DNA of 36,361 nucleotides from Desulfovirgula thermocuniculi DSM 16036 (GTDB taxonomy: Bacteria > Bacillota > Desulfotomaculia > Desulfotomaculales > Desulfovirgulaceae), in assembly GCF_000429345.1 (NCBI RefSeq), contig NZ_AUBR01000035.1, positions 1 to 36,361 of the forward strand, written 5' to 3'. The position numbers and the translations under genes were made by a program. Below the pieces are notes generated by a model. That model did not search any database. It was given only the letters and a program-made list of their open reading frames with translations, and was not told the DNA's origin. Every line of letters begins with the position of its first letter. Position 1 is the first letter of the stretch. Shown here in pieces: positions 7,992 to 15,936 of the stretch.

Positions 7992-9428
7992 CTACTGCTT
8001 TAAGTGGGACAGGTCCACGCCCCTCTGCCTCAGCCACTTGGGCAGCAGCTCGTTTTCCACGCGCTCGCTGACCGCTGGCGCCTTCTTGAGGAGGAACTCC
8101 GCCAGGGGCTCGCTTAAATTAATGCCGCCGATGGCGCCATCGAAGATTAAAACCTTCCTGGTGCCGGTCACCTTGTAGGCAAATTCCATGGCCGCTTCCG
8201 TGGTCTCGGCCACCACGGCATGTTTCATGTAATTGAGGTTTTGCGGGTCGCGGTTGAAAAGTTCCGCCTGCTCCCACCCCACCACCACCGTGGGGATGTG
8301 CTCGCTGAAGAAGGCGCTGGGGTACCCCGTCCAGGCGTAGTTGTGCACGCACATCTTAATGGCCGGGTTCAGCGGCGGCACGTCGTCCAGCAGGGGCCTG
8401 CCCCGCTTGCCGTAAAAGGCCTCGGTATACCAGGTGTAACCCGGCAGGGGGTTGTCCAGGTCGTACAAGTCGGTATTCGCGCCGGCAAAGTTGGCGTAGA
8501 TGACCCCGGCGGAGAAGACGTAAACCACCGGGCAGGGAAAGTCCAGGGCCACAATGCACTCGTCTATTTCCCCAAAGAGGGTCATCATCTTGCCGTAGTA
8601 GCGGCAGCCCAGGTAAGTCACGCGGTCGTTTAAGGCGTACAAATCGTTGTCCGCATCCACACCCATGATGCCGTTGGGAGCCACCATCAGGAAGCAGGCG
8701 AAGGCAAACTTGCTCTGCACGAAGGGCGAGTCGAAAATGGCCCGGGCCGTGAAGTTGGCCGCCCGCGGCCCCAGGTTCTGGTGATAGGTCGAGCGGGTCT
8801 CGATGCGCGCGTAGGACATGCCGAAGGGCTTAACCGCCCGGTCCACCTGGCGGTGGAAGTGGACCTCCCGCACATCGGAGTTGTGGGCGTGGATGATCCA
8901 GTCGGCGTCGTAGACCTTCTTAATCCCGTAAAGGGTGCCGATTTCCGTCTCGATGGGAATTCCCTCGTCAATGGGCGCCACGCCTGCGGCCTTGCCGTGG
9001 AAATACTCGTCCAAGCCAAAGCGCTTGATGTACTCCTCCGTTTCCCTGAAGCGCAGCCCTACACCGGCACGGAGGCGGATGTTCTTGCACCCCGTGCGCG
9101 CCTCCACCACGTCCTTAATGGTTTTCAGCATCTCCGCATAGGGCTCGCCGCCCAATAGGGTGAAACCGTGGTGGGAGGCGAGGATATTCACCGAGTGCTC
9201 CGGCTTGATCCGGCTCATGTCCACCTTCCGCAGGGCCTCCTCCGTAGCCCTGCGGACCGCCGCCACTCCTTCACCGCCCGGGTAGATGACTTCGGGCAGG
9301 TCCGGGAAGAGATCCTTGAGCAGGACCGAGGTCATGCCCGGAAGCTCGCAGACCCTTTTCTTCACCAGGGAAGGGTCGATGCCGTACTGGGACTTGCGCG
9401 GCGGAATGGGCGGGATTGGAGGACGCAT
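7992..9428 (-). CDS. Divergent LarA-family nickel-pincer enzyme
   Basis: A 478-residue protein that I place in the lactate racemase (LarA, DUF2088) superfamily. Known LarA holds its nickel-pincer cofactor through Lys184 (covalent) and His200 (Ni ligand), with His174 and His108 as catalytic bases. Here EVHFH...K...YH supplies His190, Lys200 and His216, with spacings of 10 and 16 residues, exactly as His174-Lys184-His200. The C-terminal segment AETTEAAMEFAYKV / KVLIFDGAIGG (about 407-435) also resembles the LarA C-terminus. However, the His108 position reads Leu125 (GVGLRFRE), and the segment matching the substrate Arg75 loop is SHHGFT without arginine. It is therefore probably not a lactate racemase but an enzyme using one catalytic base on another hydroxy or cyclic acid. 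The start overlaps the stop of the Fe-S protein gene (TGATG), so translation is coupled. LarB is encoded in the same cluster. The alignment was made by eye. Confidence 0.6.
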   Translation of the reverse strand: MRPPIPPIPPRKSQYGIDPSLVKKRVCELPGMTSVLLKDLFPDLPEVIYPGGEGVAAVRRATEEALRKVDMSRIKPEHSVNILASHHGFTLLGGEPYAEMLKTIKDVVEARTGCKNIRLRAGVGLRFRETEEYIKRFGLDEYFHGKAAGVAPIDEGIPIETEIGTLYGIKKVYDADWIIHAHNSDVREVHFHRQVDRAVKPFGMSYARIETRSTYHQNLGPRAANFTARAIFDSPFVQSKFAFACFLMVAPNGIMGVDADNDLYALNDRVTYLGCRYYGKMMTLFGEIDECIVALDFPCPVVYVFSAGVIYANFAGANTDLYDLDNPLPGYTWYTEAFYGKRGRPLLDDVPPLNPAIKMCVHNYAWTGYPSAFFSEHIPTVVVGWEQAELFNRDPQNLNYMKHAVVAETTEAAMEFAYKVTGTRKVLIFDGAIGGINLSEPLAEFLLKKAPAVSERVENELLPKWLRQRGVDLSHLKQ

Positions 9429-10048
9429 CAGCTATCACTCCCTCCTTGCAGGGGTGCTTCGATCACCCGGTTCAAGAGCTTGATGTCCTCGTCAAAGTAA
9501 AACCCGCGCCCCGTGTACTTTTGTTTCACTCCCTCGGGTATTTCCCATACCGTGGGCGTGCGGCCGTACCACTGCCAGCCTCCCTTGGGCGGCGCAGGTG
9601 TAACGCCCGCCGCCTCCAGGAGCCTCAGGATGGGCTGGATGCACTCCACCTTGCAACCGGTGCGGGCTCCCGTCATGAAAGAAACTTCCTCCGGCGAGCG
9701 TGCCCCCCTCAAAATGGCCGCCGCCACTTCCTCTGCCCGCGTGGCCGTGCAGTAGCACACTATTTGCTCCGGGTGCAGCCTCGCCCGCCGGCAGAGGTCC
9801 ACCACCTGGGCGTAATCAAGGCCCTCCGTGCTCACGGCCACCACTACGGGCTCATCCCTCTTGGCCATGGTGATGGCATAGTCCGGGCAGCGCTGTTCAC
9901 ACGCCGCACAACCCCGGCAGCGCGCGGCGTCCACTACGGCCTTGCGGTTTACCACCTTTATGGCCAGGACCGGGCAGACCCGCTCGCAGGTCCGGCACCC
10001 CTTACATTTCTCCGCCTCCACCACGGCCAGAAGATTTACCACCTTCAC
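9428..10048 (-). CDS. Two-[4Fe-4S] ferredoxin fused to a BFD-like [2Fe-2S] domain
   Basis: A 206-residue cytoplasmic electron carrier. Residues 15-25 (C-x2-C-x2-C-x3-C-P) and 44-54 repeat the classical 4Fe-4S motif. A bacterioferritin-associated-ferredoxin-like region follows, with Cys98, Cys100, Cys132 and Cys136 (CxC and C-x3-C; the usual second pair is C-x2-C). The C-terminal 60 residues are rich in Trp, Tyr and Pro and match nothing I know. GTG 10048 is preceded by GGGGGG at 8 nt. The gene is translationally coupled to the LarA-like gene downstream, which suggests a physical or redox partnership. Fer2_BFD domains occur in subunits of amino-acid and proline dehydrogenases, so it could alternatively serve a flavin enzyme encoded elsewhere. 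Confidence 0.8.
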   Translation of the reverse strand: MKVVNLLAVVEAEKCKGCRTCERVCPVLAIKVVNRKAVVDAARCRGCAACEQRCPDYAITMAKRDEPVVVAVSTEGLDYAQVVDLCRRARLHPEQIVCYCTATRAEEVAAAILRGARSPEEVSFMTGARTGCKVECIQPILRLLEAAGVTPAPPKGGWQWYGRTPTVWEIPEGVKQKYTGRGFYFDEDIKLLNRVIEAPLQGGSDS

Positions 10049-10070
10049 CTTCCGTACCCCCCTTCTTTTC

Positions 10071-10994
10071 TCAACCGTTCCCCACGGATCCCGGGCACCT
10101 GTGGTGCGCCGGGGTGCCTACCCGCTCCTGCCAGCGCCGGCGCAGCACGTAAGCTATCCTCTCTGCCAGCCGGGCATCATCCATGCCCTGCGCCAGGCCC
10201 TCCAACAGGGCTTGACATCCCAACCTGGCTTCTTCGTGGGGTCCCGGCAGGGCCACCAGCCGCGTTATGCCCACGCGGCCCACGGCAATACGCACGCCTT
10301 CCTTATGGTGGCGCCGCCCGTCCGGGTCAAACTTCAGTATCCACGGGGTGTGGGCCCGGGGGTCAAGCCTGAGGATGGCCTCGATGTTGCAGTCCTTATC
10401 CTCCGCGCCCACACCGCCGGTGATGACGATGAGGCCGTACCCTTCCTGCAGCGCCCCTTCCAGCCTGTTGACCACCGCCGTCAAATCGTCTTCCAATATT
10501 CCCCCAAACTTCGCCCTGTAACCGCAAGATTCCAGTGCGGCGATGATGTAAGGCGAATTGGCGTCCCTGATCTTTCCCGCCAGGACCTCACTCCCGGAGG
10601 CAAAAACCAGCGCCCGCCTAAGTACGGCTTCCTTCACCTCTGCGGCCATTTTCTCCGCAGCCGCCAGGACGTCACCGACCAGTCCCGGCTCCAGGGAAAT
10701 GAGCCCCAGCACCCCCTCGGAGTGAACGGATGCTTCAGGGGACACCAGCACGCTGGGAAGCCCGCGCAATTTTTCTAAAATCTCCCTGCCCTTGCCCGCT
10801 ACTTGCTCCGCCCTTACGTGCCGCTGGAGTACGTCAAAGGCCACCACCCCCGGTCGCACGTCCACCACCATGACCTTGTCTTCCGGCAGCCCTAGCGCCT
10901 CGGCCGCCGCCGCAGCTACGGCCCCGAGATCGGCATCTCTCAGCTCCACGCCTTCCACCCAAAAGGTGGTCTTTTCCAGTAAATCCCATTCCAT
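10071..10994 (-). CDS. Molybdopterin-binding (MoaB/CinA-like) domain protein
   Basis: A 307-residue protein with a C-terminal MPT-binding fold. VFASGSEVLAGKIRDANSP begins the domain near residue 130. VITGGVG at about 190-196 is the glycine-rich loop, and a later VALPGPHEEAR resembles the family proline-glycine turn. The N-terminal 120 residues have no family I recognise. The start ATG 10994 has GGGAGGTG 8 nt upstream; an upstream start at 11027 would add a Cys/Gly-rich peptide. In the MoaB/MogA family this fold binds molybdopterin or a related nucleotide-linked cofactor. No molybdenum enzyme is visible in the cluster, so it may bind another substrate or cofactor here. It sits between the aldolase and Fe-S genes on the same strand. 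Confidence 0.7.
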   Translation of the reverse strand: MEWDLLEKTTFWVEGVELRDADLGAVAAAAAEALGLPEDKVMVVDVRPGVVAFDVLQRHVRAEQVAGKGREILEKLRGLPSVLVSPEASVHSEGVLGLISLEPGLVGDVLAAAEKMAAEVKEAVLRRALVFASGSEVLAGKIRDANSPYIIAALESCGYRAKFGGILEDDLTAVVNRLEGALQEGYGLIVITGGVGAEDKDCNIEAILRLDPRAHTPWILKFDPDGRRHHKEGVRIAVGRVGITRLVALPGPHEEARLGCQALLEGLAQGMDDARLAERIAYVLRRRWQERVGTPAHHRCPGSVGNG

Positions 10995-11060
10995 ATCGTC
11001 TTCACCTCCCCCGCACCGGCAGGACATCCGGCCAGGGCTTCCGCCGCACCCGGAACACCG

Positions 11061-12071
11061 CTACCTCGATTTTTTCCTCCCCTGGGCCATCTCATAGGCC
11101 ACCTCGATAATGTAGTCTTCCTGGCCACCTACCACCTTGCGGCGCCCCAGCTCCATTAAAATGTCCCGCGGGTCCAAGTCGAACTTCTCCGCCGCCCGGT
11201 AGGTGTGCAGGAGGAAGCTGGAATAAACCCCGGCGTAGCCGAGCATGATGGAGGCATTGTCAATTACCTGCGGGCGGCGCATCATGGGCTCCAGCACGGT
11301 GGCGGCGTCCATGATCTTGTACAGGTCCACGTCCACCTCGCAGCCCACCTTTTTCAGGGCCGCCACCAGGACTTCCGTAGGCGCATTGCCGGCCCCGGCC
11401 CCCAGGCCGCGCAGCGTGCCGTCGACTGCCGTGGCCCCGGCCTCCACCGCCGCCAGGGTGTTGCCGATGGCCAGGCCCAGGTTGTTATGGGCGTGGAAAC
11501 CCACGGGGATGTTCAGACAGGAGCACAGGTAACCGACCTTTTCCTTTACCTCCGGGGGGGTCATGGCCCCGGCGGAGTCCACCACATAGACCACATCCGC
11601 GCCGTAGCTCTCCATCAACTTGGCCTGCTCGGCAATCTTTTCCTTATCCACGGTATGGGACATCATGAGGAAGCCCACCACTTCGGCGCCCATTTCCTTG
11701 GCCAGGCCCATGTGCTCTTCCGAGATGTCTGCTTCGGTGACGTGGGTGGCAATGCGGAAGACCTTAACCCCCGCCTTTACGGCCATTTCCATGTCCTTGC
11801 AGGTGCCGATGCCGGGCAACACCAGAGCGGCAAGCTTGGCCCGCTTGAGCACCGGCGCGACGGCCTTCAGGTACTCCTCGTCCGTGGCCGCGGCAAAACC
11901 GTACTGGAAGGATGAGCCGGCCAGCCCGTCGCCGTGAGAAACCTCGATGACGTCCACGCCCGCCTCGTCGAGCGCCGCGGCCACCCTGGCCATCTGCTCC
12001 GGGGTAAACTGGTGGGACATGGCGTGCATGCCGTCCCGCAGGGTGGTGTCCATAATCCTGATCTTAGGCAT
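11061..12071 (-). CDS. dmpG: 4-hydroxy-2-oxovalerate aldolase
   Basis: Class II pyruvate aldolase of 336 residues that splits 4-hydroxy-2-oxopentanoate into pyruvate and acetaldehyde. The HMGL-like TIM barrel starts with [16 protein letters not shown], containing the metal-ligand Asp8, Arg12 and the catalytic His20 typical of DmpG/MhpE/BphI. The metal site continues with GFHAHNNLG at 191-199 and [10 protein letters not shown]. The C-terminal communication domain ([19 protein letters not shown]) is present, so the length is complete. It overlaps the acetaldehyde dehydrogenase gene by 8 bp. In characterised systems these two proteins form a complex that channels acetaldehyde. Confidence 0.93.
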   Translation of the reverse strand: MPKIRIMDTTLRDGMHAMSHQFTPEQMARVAAALDEAGVDVIEVSHGDGLAGSSFQYGFAAATDEEYLKAVAPVLKRAKLAALVLPGIGTCKDMEMAVKAGVKVFRIATHVTEADISEEHMGLAKEMGAEVVGFLMMSHTVDKEKIAEQAKLMESYGADVVYVVDSAGAMTPPEVKEKVGYLCSCLNIPVGFHAHNNLGLAIGNTLAAVEAGATAVDGTLRGLGAGAGNAPTEVLVAALKKVGCEVDVDLYKIMDAATVLEPMMRRPQVIDNASIMLGYAGVYSSFLLHTYRAAEKFDLDPRDILMELGRRKVVGGQEDYIIEVAYEMAQGRKKSR

Positions 12072-12960
12072 AGCTTCCCACTTCCTTTCGCCCGTAGAGG
12101 CCCAGCAGGCGCATGGCCATCAGCTCGCCCACGCGGGCGGCCGCCGCGGTCATGATGTCCAGGTTGCCCGCATAGGTAGGCAGGAAGTCGCCTGCCCCGG
12201 TCACCTCAATGATGGTGGTCACCTTGTTCCCCTCCACCAGGGGCTCTACCCGGAGCCGGTACCCGGGAACGTACTCCTGAATGCGCCGCACCATATCGTG
12301 TACCGCGGCGTGAATTTTCTCCTCATCCGGTTGTTCGACTAAAGTGTAAATGGTATTGTGCATCATAATGGGCGGCTCGGCAGGGTTTAAGATGATGATG
12401 GCCTTTCCCTTTTTCGCCCCGCCGACCACTTCCAGAGCTCTGGCCGTAGTCTCGGTGAACTCGTCAATGTTCTGGCGGGTTCCCGGCCCGGCGCTCTTGC
12501 TGGCAATGGAAGACACTATCTCCGCATACTGCACGCCCGCCACACGGTTGATGGCCGCCACAATGGGCACCGTAGCCTGGCCGCCGCAGGTGACCATGTT
12601 CACGTTCATGGCCTCCAGGTGCTCGTCCATGTTCACCACCGGCACTACATACGGCCCCACCGCCGCCGGGGTGAGGTCGATGGCAATCTTACCTGCTTCC
12701 CGCAGAAGGGGAGCGTGCTTGAGGTGGGGCTTGGCCCCGGTGGCGTCAAAGACGATCTTGATTTCCGGTTCCCGGAGTATCGCCTCTATCCCCTCGTGCG
12801 AGGTCTTAATGCCCAGCGACCTGGCCCGGGCCAGGCCCTCGGATTCCGGGTAAATGCCCACCATCATGGCCACTTCCACGTACTTGCTGCGCAGGAGCTT
12901 GTACATGAGGTCGGTACCGATGTTGCCGGGACCGAGTATGGCTGCCTTTACTTTTTCCAA
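12064..12960 (-). CDS. dmpF: Acetaldehyde dehydrogenase, acylating
   Basis: Converts acetaldehyde, CoA and NAD+ to acetyl-CoA and NADH; 298 residues, normal for DmpF/MhpF/BphJ. The Rossmann motif [12 protein letters not shown] is at 7-18, the catalytic Cys125 lies in [10 protein letters not shown], and [14 protein letters not shown] is the CoA-side signature. TTG 12960 is preceded by GAGGGGG at about 8 nt. The gene overlaps the aldolase gene downstream, as usual for this channelling pair. Together they deliver two central metabolites, pyruvate and acetyl-CoA. In an acetogen or sulfate reducer both could enter central metabolism directly. Confidence 0.93.
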   Translation of the reverse strand: MEKVKAAILGPGNIGTDLMYKLLRSKYVEVAMMVGIYPESEGLARARSLGIKTSHEGIEAILREPEIKIVFDATGAKPHLKHAPLLREAGKIAIDLTPAAVGPYVVPVVNMDEHLEAMNVNMVTCGGQATVPIVAAINRVAGVQYAEIVSSIASKSAGPGTRQNIDEFTETTARALEVVGGAKKGKAIIILNPAEPPIMMHNTIYTLVEQPDEEKIHAAVHDMVRRIQEYVPGYRLRVEPLVEGNKVTTIIEVTGAGDFLPTYAGNLDIMTAAAARVGELMAMRLLGLYGRKEVGSYA

Positions 12961-12978
12961 CGTCCTTTCCCCCTCAAA

Positions 12979-13761
12979 CTAAGCGTCGACAAATTTCGCG
13001 CTCACGGCACCCAGGCGGTCAAAAGTGGCGCGGATCACCGCACCGGGGCCGGCGGCCACGGCCTGGGTGAGGGAACCGGAAAGGACCACCATGCCCGGCT
13101 CTAAGCTCAGGCCGTAGCGGGCCACGGCGTTTGCCAGCCAGGCCACCGCCGCCGCCGGGTGCCCCAGCACCGCCGCCCCCGCTGCGGTGGCAAAGACCTC
13201 CCCGTCTTTCTCCAGCACCATCCCCACCAGGCGCAGGTCCAGCCCTTCCAGGGGCTTCAGCGCTCCTCCCAGAACTACGGCAGCCGCGGAGGCATTGTCG
13301 GCAATGGTGTCCTGTATTTTTATCTTCCAGTCCTTAATGCGGCTGTCGATAATCTCCAGGGCGGGCATCACTCCCTCCGTGGCCCTCAACACATCGGCCA
13401 CGGTAACACCGGGGCCTGAAAGCCGCTCCCGCAGCACAAAAGCAATTTCCGCCTCTACCCTGGGCTGGATCAGCCGCGAGAGGCGCACCGGCTCGCCCTC
13501 CAGCAGCACCATAGAGTCCAGGATGTGGCCGTAGTCCGGCTCGTAAACCCCCAGCATCTGCTGCATGGCCTTGCTGGTCAGGCCGATCTTCATGCCCACG
13601 ATCTTCCGGCCCCGGGCGCGTTTCTGCTCCACGACCTTCAACTGGATCTGGTATGCCGTGGGAATGTCTATTTCCGGCCAGGCCGCCGTCAGGGGCTCGA
13701 TGGGCACCCTGCTCTCCTCCGCCTTCAGCAAGCGCTCGGCCCACAATTCGACTTGCGACAT
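12979..13761 (-). CDS. 2-oxopent-4-enoate hydratase (or 4-oxalocrotonate decarboxylase)
   Basis: A 260-residue member of the MhpD/DmpE/DmpH family. The metal-binding glutamates are visible in QPRVEAEIAF (Glu103, Glu105) and ALEIIDSRI (Glu136), followed by the family signature DWKIKIQDTIADNAS. The hydratase adds water to 2-hydroxypenta-2,4-dienoate to give 4-hydroxy-2-oxovalerate, the substrate of the adjacent aldolase. The closely related decarboxylase cannot be excluded by eye. ATG 13761 has GGAGGGG 8 nt upstream; a longer frame to 13818 would run through the regulatory motif at 13781-13797 and is unlikely. It sits upstream of the acetaldehyde dehydrogenase gene, in the order of the pathway. 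Confidence 0.85.
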   Translation of the reverse strand: MSQVELWAERLLKAEESRVPIEPLTAAWPEIDIPTAYQIQLKVVEQKRARGRKIVGMKIGLTSKAMQQMLGVYEPDYGHILDSMVLLEGEPVRLSRLIQPRVEAEIAFVLRERLSGPGVTVADVLRATEGVMPALEIIDSRIKDWKIKIQDTIADNASAAAVVLGGALKPLEGLDLRLVGMVLEKDGEVFATAAGAAVLGHPAAAVAWLANAVARYGLSLEPGMVVLSGSLTQAVAAGPGAVIRATFDRLGAVSAKFVDA

Positions 13762-13780
13762 GGCTTTAGCCCCTCCGGAT

Positions 13781-13797
13781 GTTCGATATTGTAAAAC
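13781..13797 (-). promoter_or_regulatory. Copy D of the cluster motif, overlapping a -10-like TACAAT
   Basis: GTTCGATATTGTAAAAC (plus strand), 20 bp upstream of the hydratase start and within the 63-bp gap after the phosphoribosyltransferase-like gene. It matches the copies at 14675, 14695 and 17607. On the minus strand it contains TACAAT, so it probably combines a promoter with an IclR operator. Confidence 0.5.
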
Positions 13798-13824
13798 GGC
13801 ATTCTCATAATGAACCAAAAAACA

Positions 13825-14661
13825 TTATGCCGGCCCGCGAACCTCAAAGCGCAAGTCCACCAGCGGCGCATCCAGGACCGCGCGGCCCACGTCGATGATG
13901 TCCACATCCAGCTCTGCAATTACCGGCAGGTCCCCGGCGGTGATCCCCCCGGAAAAGGCCAGGCGCACCTGCTGCCGCCGCCCCAGCTCCCGCAGGCGAC
14001 TCGCCACCCGCGCCACGTCCTCCACACGGCCCGTATCGACCATTAAAACGGCAGCCCCGTTACTCACCGCTTCCTCCGCCTCGCCGGTAATTTCGCCCCA
14101 CTCGCCGCGCAGCTGGATGACTTTCTCGCCGGGCAAAGCGGCCACCGCCCGCAGGGCGCCGGAAAGCCCCCCGAACATGCGGATGTAGTTCTTGTCCAGG
14201 TAGATGAAGGGGACGTCGAGGATGCGCGTGGCCACACCCCCCACCTCTGCCGCCCGGCGGAGGCCCGGGCGCCAGGGCAGGGGCAGTTTTTTCCACCCCC
14301 CGCACACCACCCGCAGGCGCACAGGCAAAGACTCGCGGAACAGGCGCGCGGCCGTAGCCACACCGGAAGCCTTGCCGACCCAGCCCAGCACCCTGTCCTC
14401 GGCCACCGCTAGGGCCAGGGCCGGCCCCACAAGGGCAAACAGCGCCTGTCCGGCGCCGACTTTTTCGCCCTCCCGCACCGGGTCCCGTACTTCCAGGCCC
14501 AGGGAGGATGCCTCCTGCACCGCTTCGGCCAGGCCGGCCACCACCGCCGCCCGGGTGGCCACCACCTCCGCCCGGAACAACCGGTGCTCCATGCCCCGGA
14601 AAATGGCGTGGCGGAGATCGTCGGGGGGGACAATGTAACTATCCGCGGCAGTTAAGCGCAT
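13825..14661 (-). CDS. Quinolinate phosphoribosyltransferase-like (NadC/ModD-type) protein
   Basis: A 278-residue type II phosphoribosyltransferase homologue. The N-terminal sandwich domain and the barrel entry motif GKASGVAT (about 96-103, cf. LSGIAT in NadC) are present. RPGLRRAAEVGGVATR (131-146), YLDKNYIRMFGG and the C-terminal SGGI (237-240) follow the NadC order. Residues around the catalytic region differ: KKLPLPWRPGLR replaces the usual R-K-T-x-PGLR, and the VEVE strand reads VIQLRGEW. It is therefore unlikely to be the housekeeping NadC. ModD-type paralogues have been tied to other cofactor contexts. In this cluster, beside LarB (which uses nicotinate adenine dinucleotide), a role in forming or cleaving a pyridinium ribonucleotide is attractive but unproven. 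Confidence 0.7.
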   Translation of the reverse strand: MRLTAADSYIVPPDDLRHAIFRGMEHRLFRAEVVATRAAVVAGLAEAVQEASSLGLEVRDPVREGEKVGAGQALFALVGPALALAVAEDRVLGWVGKASGVATAARLFRESLPVRLRVVCGGWKKLPLPWRPGLRRAAEVGGVATRILDVPFIYLDKNYIRMFGGLSGALRAVAALPGEKVIQLRGEWGEITGEAEEAVSNGAAVLMVDTGRVEDVARVASRLRELGRRQQVRLAFSGGITAGDLPVIAELDVDIIDVGRAVLDAPLVDLRFEVRGPA

Positions 14662-14674
14662 AGCTCACCCCCGT

Positions 14675-14691
14675 GTGCGATATTATCAAAC
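14675..14691 (-). promoter_or_regulatory. Copy B of the cluster motif
   Basis: GTGCGATATTATCAAAC (plus strand), 14 bp upstream of the phosphoribosyltransferase-like gene. On the minus strand it contains GATAAT as a -10-like hexamer. A second copy starts exactly 20 bp away. Confidence 0.5.
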
Positions 14692-14694
14692 ATG

Positions 14695-14712
14695 GTGCGA
14701 TTTTATAAAATT
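14695..14712 (-). promoter_or_regulatory. Copy C of the cluster motif, with a perfect palindrome
   Basis: GTGCGATTTTATAAAATT (plus strand) includes the perfect 12-bp palindrome ATTTTATAAAAT. Its start is 20 bp (two helical turns) from copy B, the arrangement expected for cooperative binding by a dimeric or tetrameric IclR protein. Confidence 0.5.
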
Positions 14713-14767
14713 CATTCGGCATCCCTTTTAAAATTCCTCCCCGCCCCGCAAAAAATTTTTCCCCGCC

Positions 14768-15925
14768 TCACATCACCTGAATCAATTCCCTAGGGTAAGG
14801 GGTGAGAAGCTCCGCCCCCGTTTCCGTAACCAGCAAGCAATCCGTAAGCCGCGGTCCTCCAAAGCCAGGCAGGTAAACGGTGGGCAGCAAAAGGTCCACT
14901 ACCATACCGGCCGAGATTTCATCAGGGCTGTCCTTGCCGATAATGGGGTAAAATTCACTCTGCCTCAGCCCCACACCGTAACCCACGTAGGTAAGGTAAT
15001 GTTTCTCGTACCCTGCCGCGGCAATAATCTCGCGCGCCGCCCTGTCTACCTCCGCAGCCTTAACGCCGGGCCGCAAAACATTGATGGCCGCCTCCTGCGC
15101 CTTTTTGATGAGCTCAAAGCAAGCCACCTGCGCCTCCGGCACCCTACCCACCGCCACGGTACGGCACATCTTGGCGCAGTAGCCGTTCCAGGTGGCGCCA
15201 AGGTGCACGACCACTATCTCACCCTCCTTTATAGGACGGTTGGTGGCACATGGGTGGGTGAGCAAGGCCCGCTCCCCGGCCACCACCTGCGGTCGGAAGG
15301 GGGAGCCGCCGGAGCCGCGGCGCAGCATCGCGTATTCTGCCTCGGCCACCACCTCCAGCTCGCTCACACCGGGCCTTATGAACCTTACGGCGGCTTCCAC
15401 CCCGGCCACCACCAGCCGGCAGGCCTGGCGGATGCACGCGATCTCCTCTGCGCTCTTTACCGCCCGCACGCGATAGAGGATGTCGCCCGCGCCGACAAAC
15501 CTCGCCTCCGGGAACTCCTCCCGCAGGGCCTCAAAAACGCTGAACTCGACGAAATACTTCTCAAAGCCGATTACCGGCCTCCCGTACCCGAGGCGCTTAA
15601 TGACGCGGGCCACCCGCCTGCCGAGGTTTTCCCCGGGGAACACATAGCCCTCTACCGCCAGGCCGGTTAATTCCCTTAAGTACGGGGCATCCAGCCACAA
15701 GGCCACCAAACACGGCTCCTCCCGCGCCGGAATGAGCAGCGCCGCACACTCAATTTGCGTGGTTCCCGTAAAGTAAATTAAATTTTCCCTTCCCACCACC
15801 AGCAAAAGGTCGATCTCCCTCGCCACCAGGTGGTCCTGCACGGCCCGGAGACGACGCCACCGCTCCTCCGGCCCGATCCCCAAATTGCCATCCTGCACTT
15901 GCCCCGGAAAGGACAACTTCCTCAC
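14768..15925 (-). CDS. M24 (creatinase/prolidase-fold) protein lacking metal ligands
   Basis: A 385-residue pita-bread-fold protein with an N-terminal creatinase domain (about 20-155) and a C-terminal M24 domain. All five metal ligands of aminopeptidase P/prolidase are replaced. The two Asp positions read His241 (VVHLGA) and Lys252 (GYCAKMCRT). The His position reads Tyr316 (VGYGVGL). The two Glu positions read Leu347 (LLLP) and Thr361 (RLTD). His224 (LLTHPCA), which corresponds to the conserved His used by metal-free creatinase, remains. It is therefore probably not a peptidase. A creatinase-like C-N hydrolase acting on the pathway substrate would fit the context. GTG 15925 is given; TTG 15916 has a better-spaced GAGGGG. 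It lies 11 bp after the IclR gene. Confidence 0.75.
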   Translation of the reverse strand: MRKLSFPGQVQDGNLGIGPEERWRRLRAVQDHLVAREIDLLLVVGRENLIYFTGTTQIECAALLIPAREEPCLVALWLDAPYLRELTGLAVEGYVFPGENLGRRVARVIKRLGYGRPVIGFEKYFVEFSVFEALREEFPEARFVGAGDILYRVRAVKSAEEIACIRQACRLVVAGVEAAVRFIRPGVSELEVVAEAEYAMLRRGSGGSPFRPQVVAGERALLTHPCATNRPIKEGEIVVVHLGATWNGYCAKMCRTVAVGRVPEAQVACFELIKKAQEAAINVLRPGVKAAEVDRAAREIIAAAGYEKHYLTYVGYGVGLRQSEFYPIIGKDSPDEISAGMVVDLLLPTVYLPGFGGPRLTDCLLVTETGAELLTPYPRELIQVM

Positions 15926-15936
15926 CCCTCAAAAAA

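Noticed and set aside
13806-13829. CATAATG / CATTATG inverted repeat between the phosphoribosyltransferase-like gene and the hydratase gene
   Set aside because: The 7-bp AT-rich stem is too weak for a terminator and overlaps the stop codon; kept only as a note next to motif copy D.
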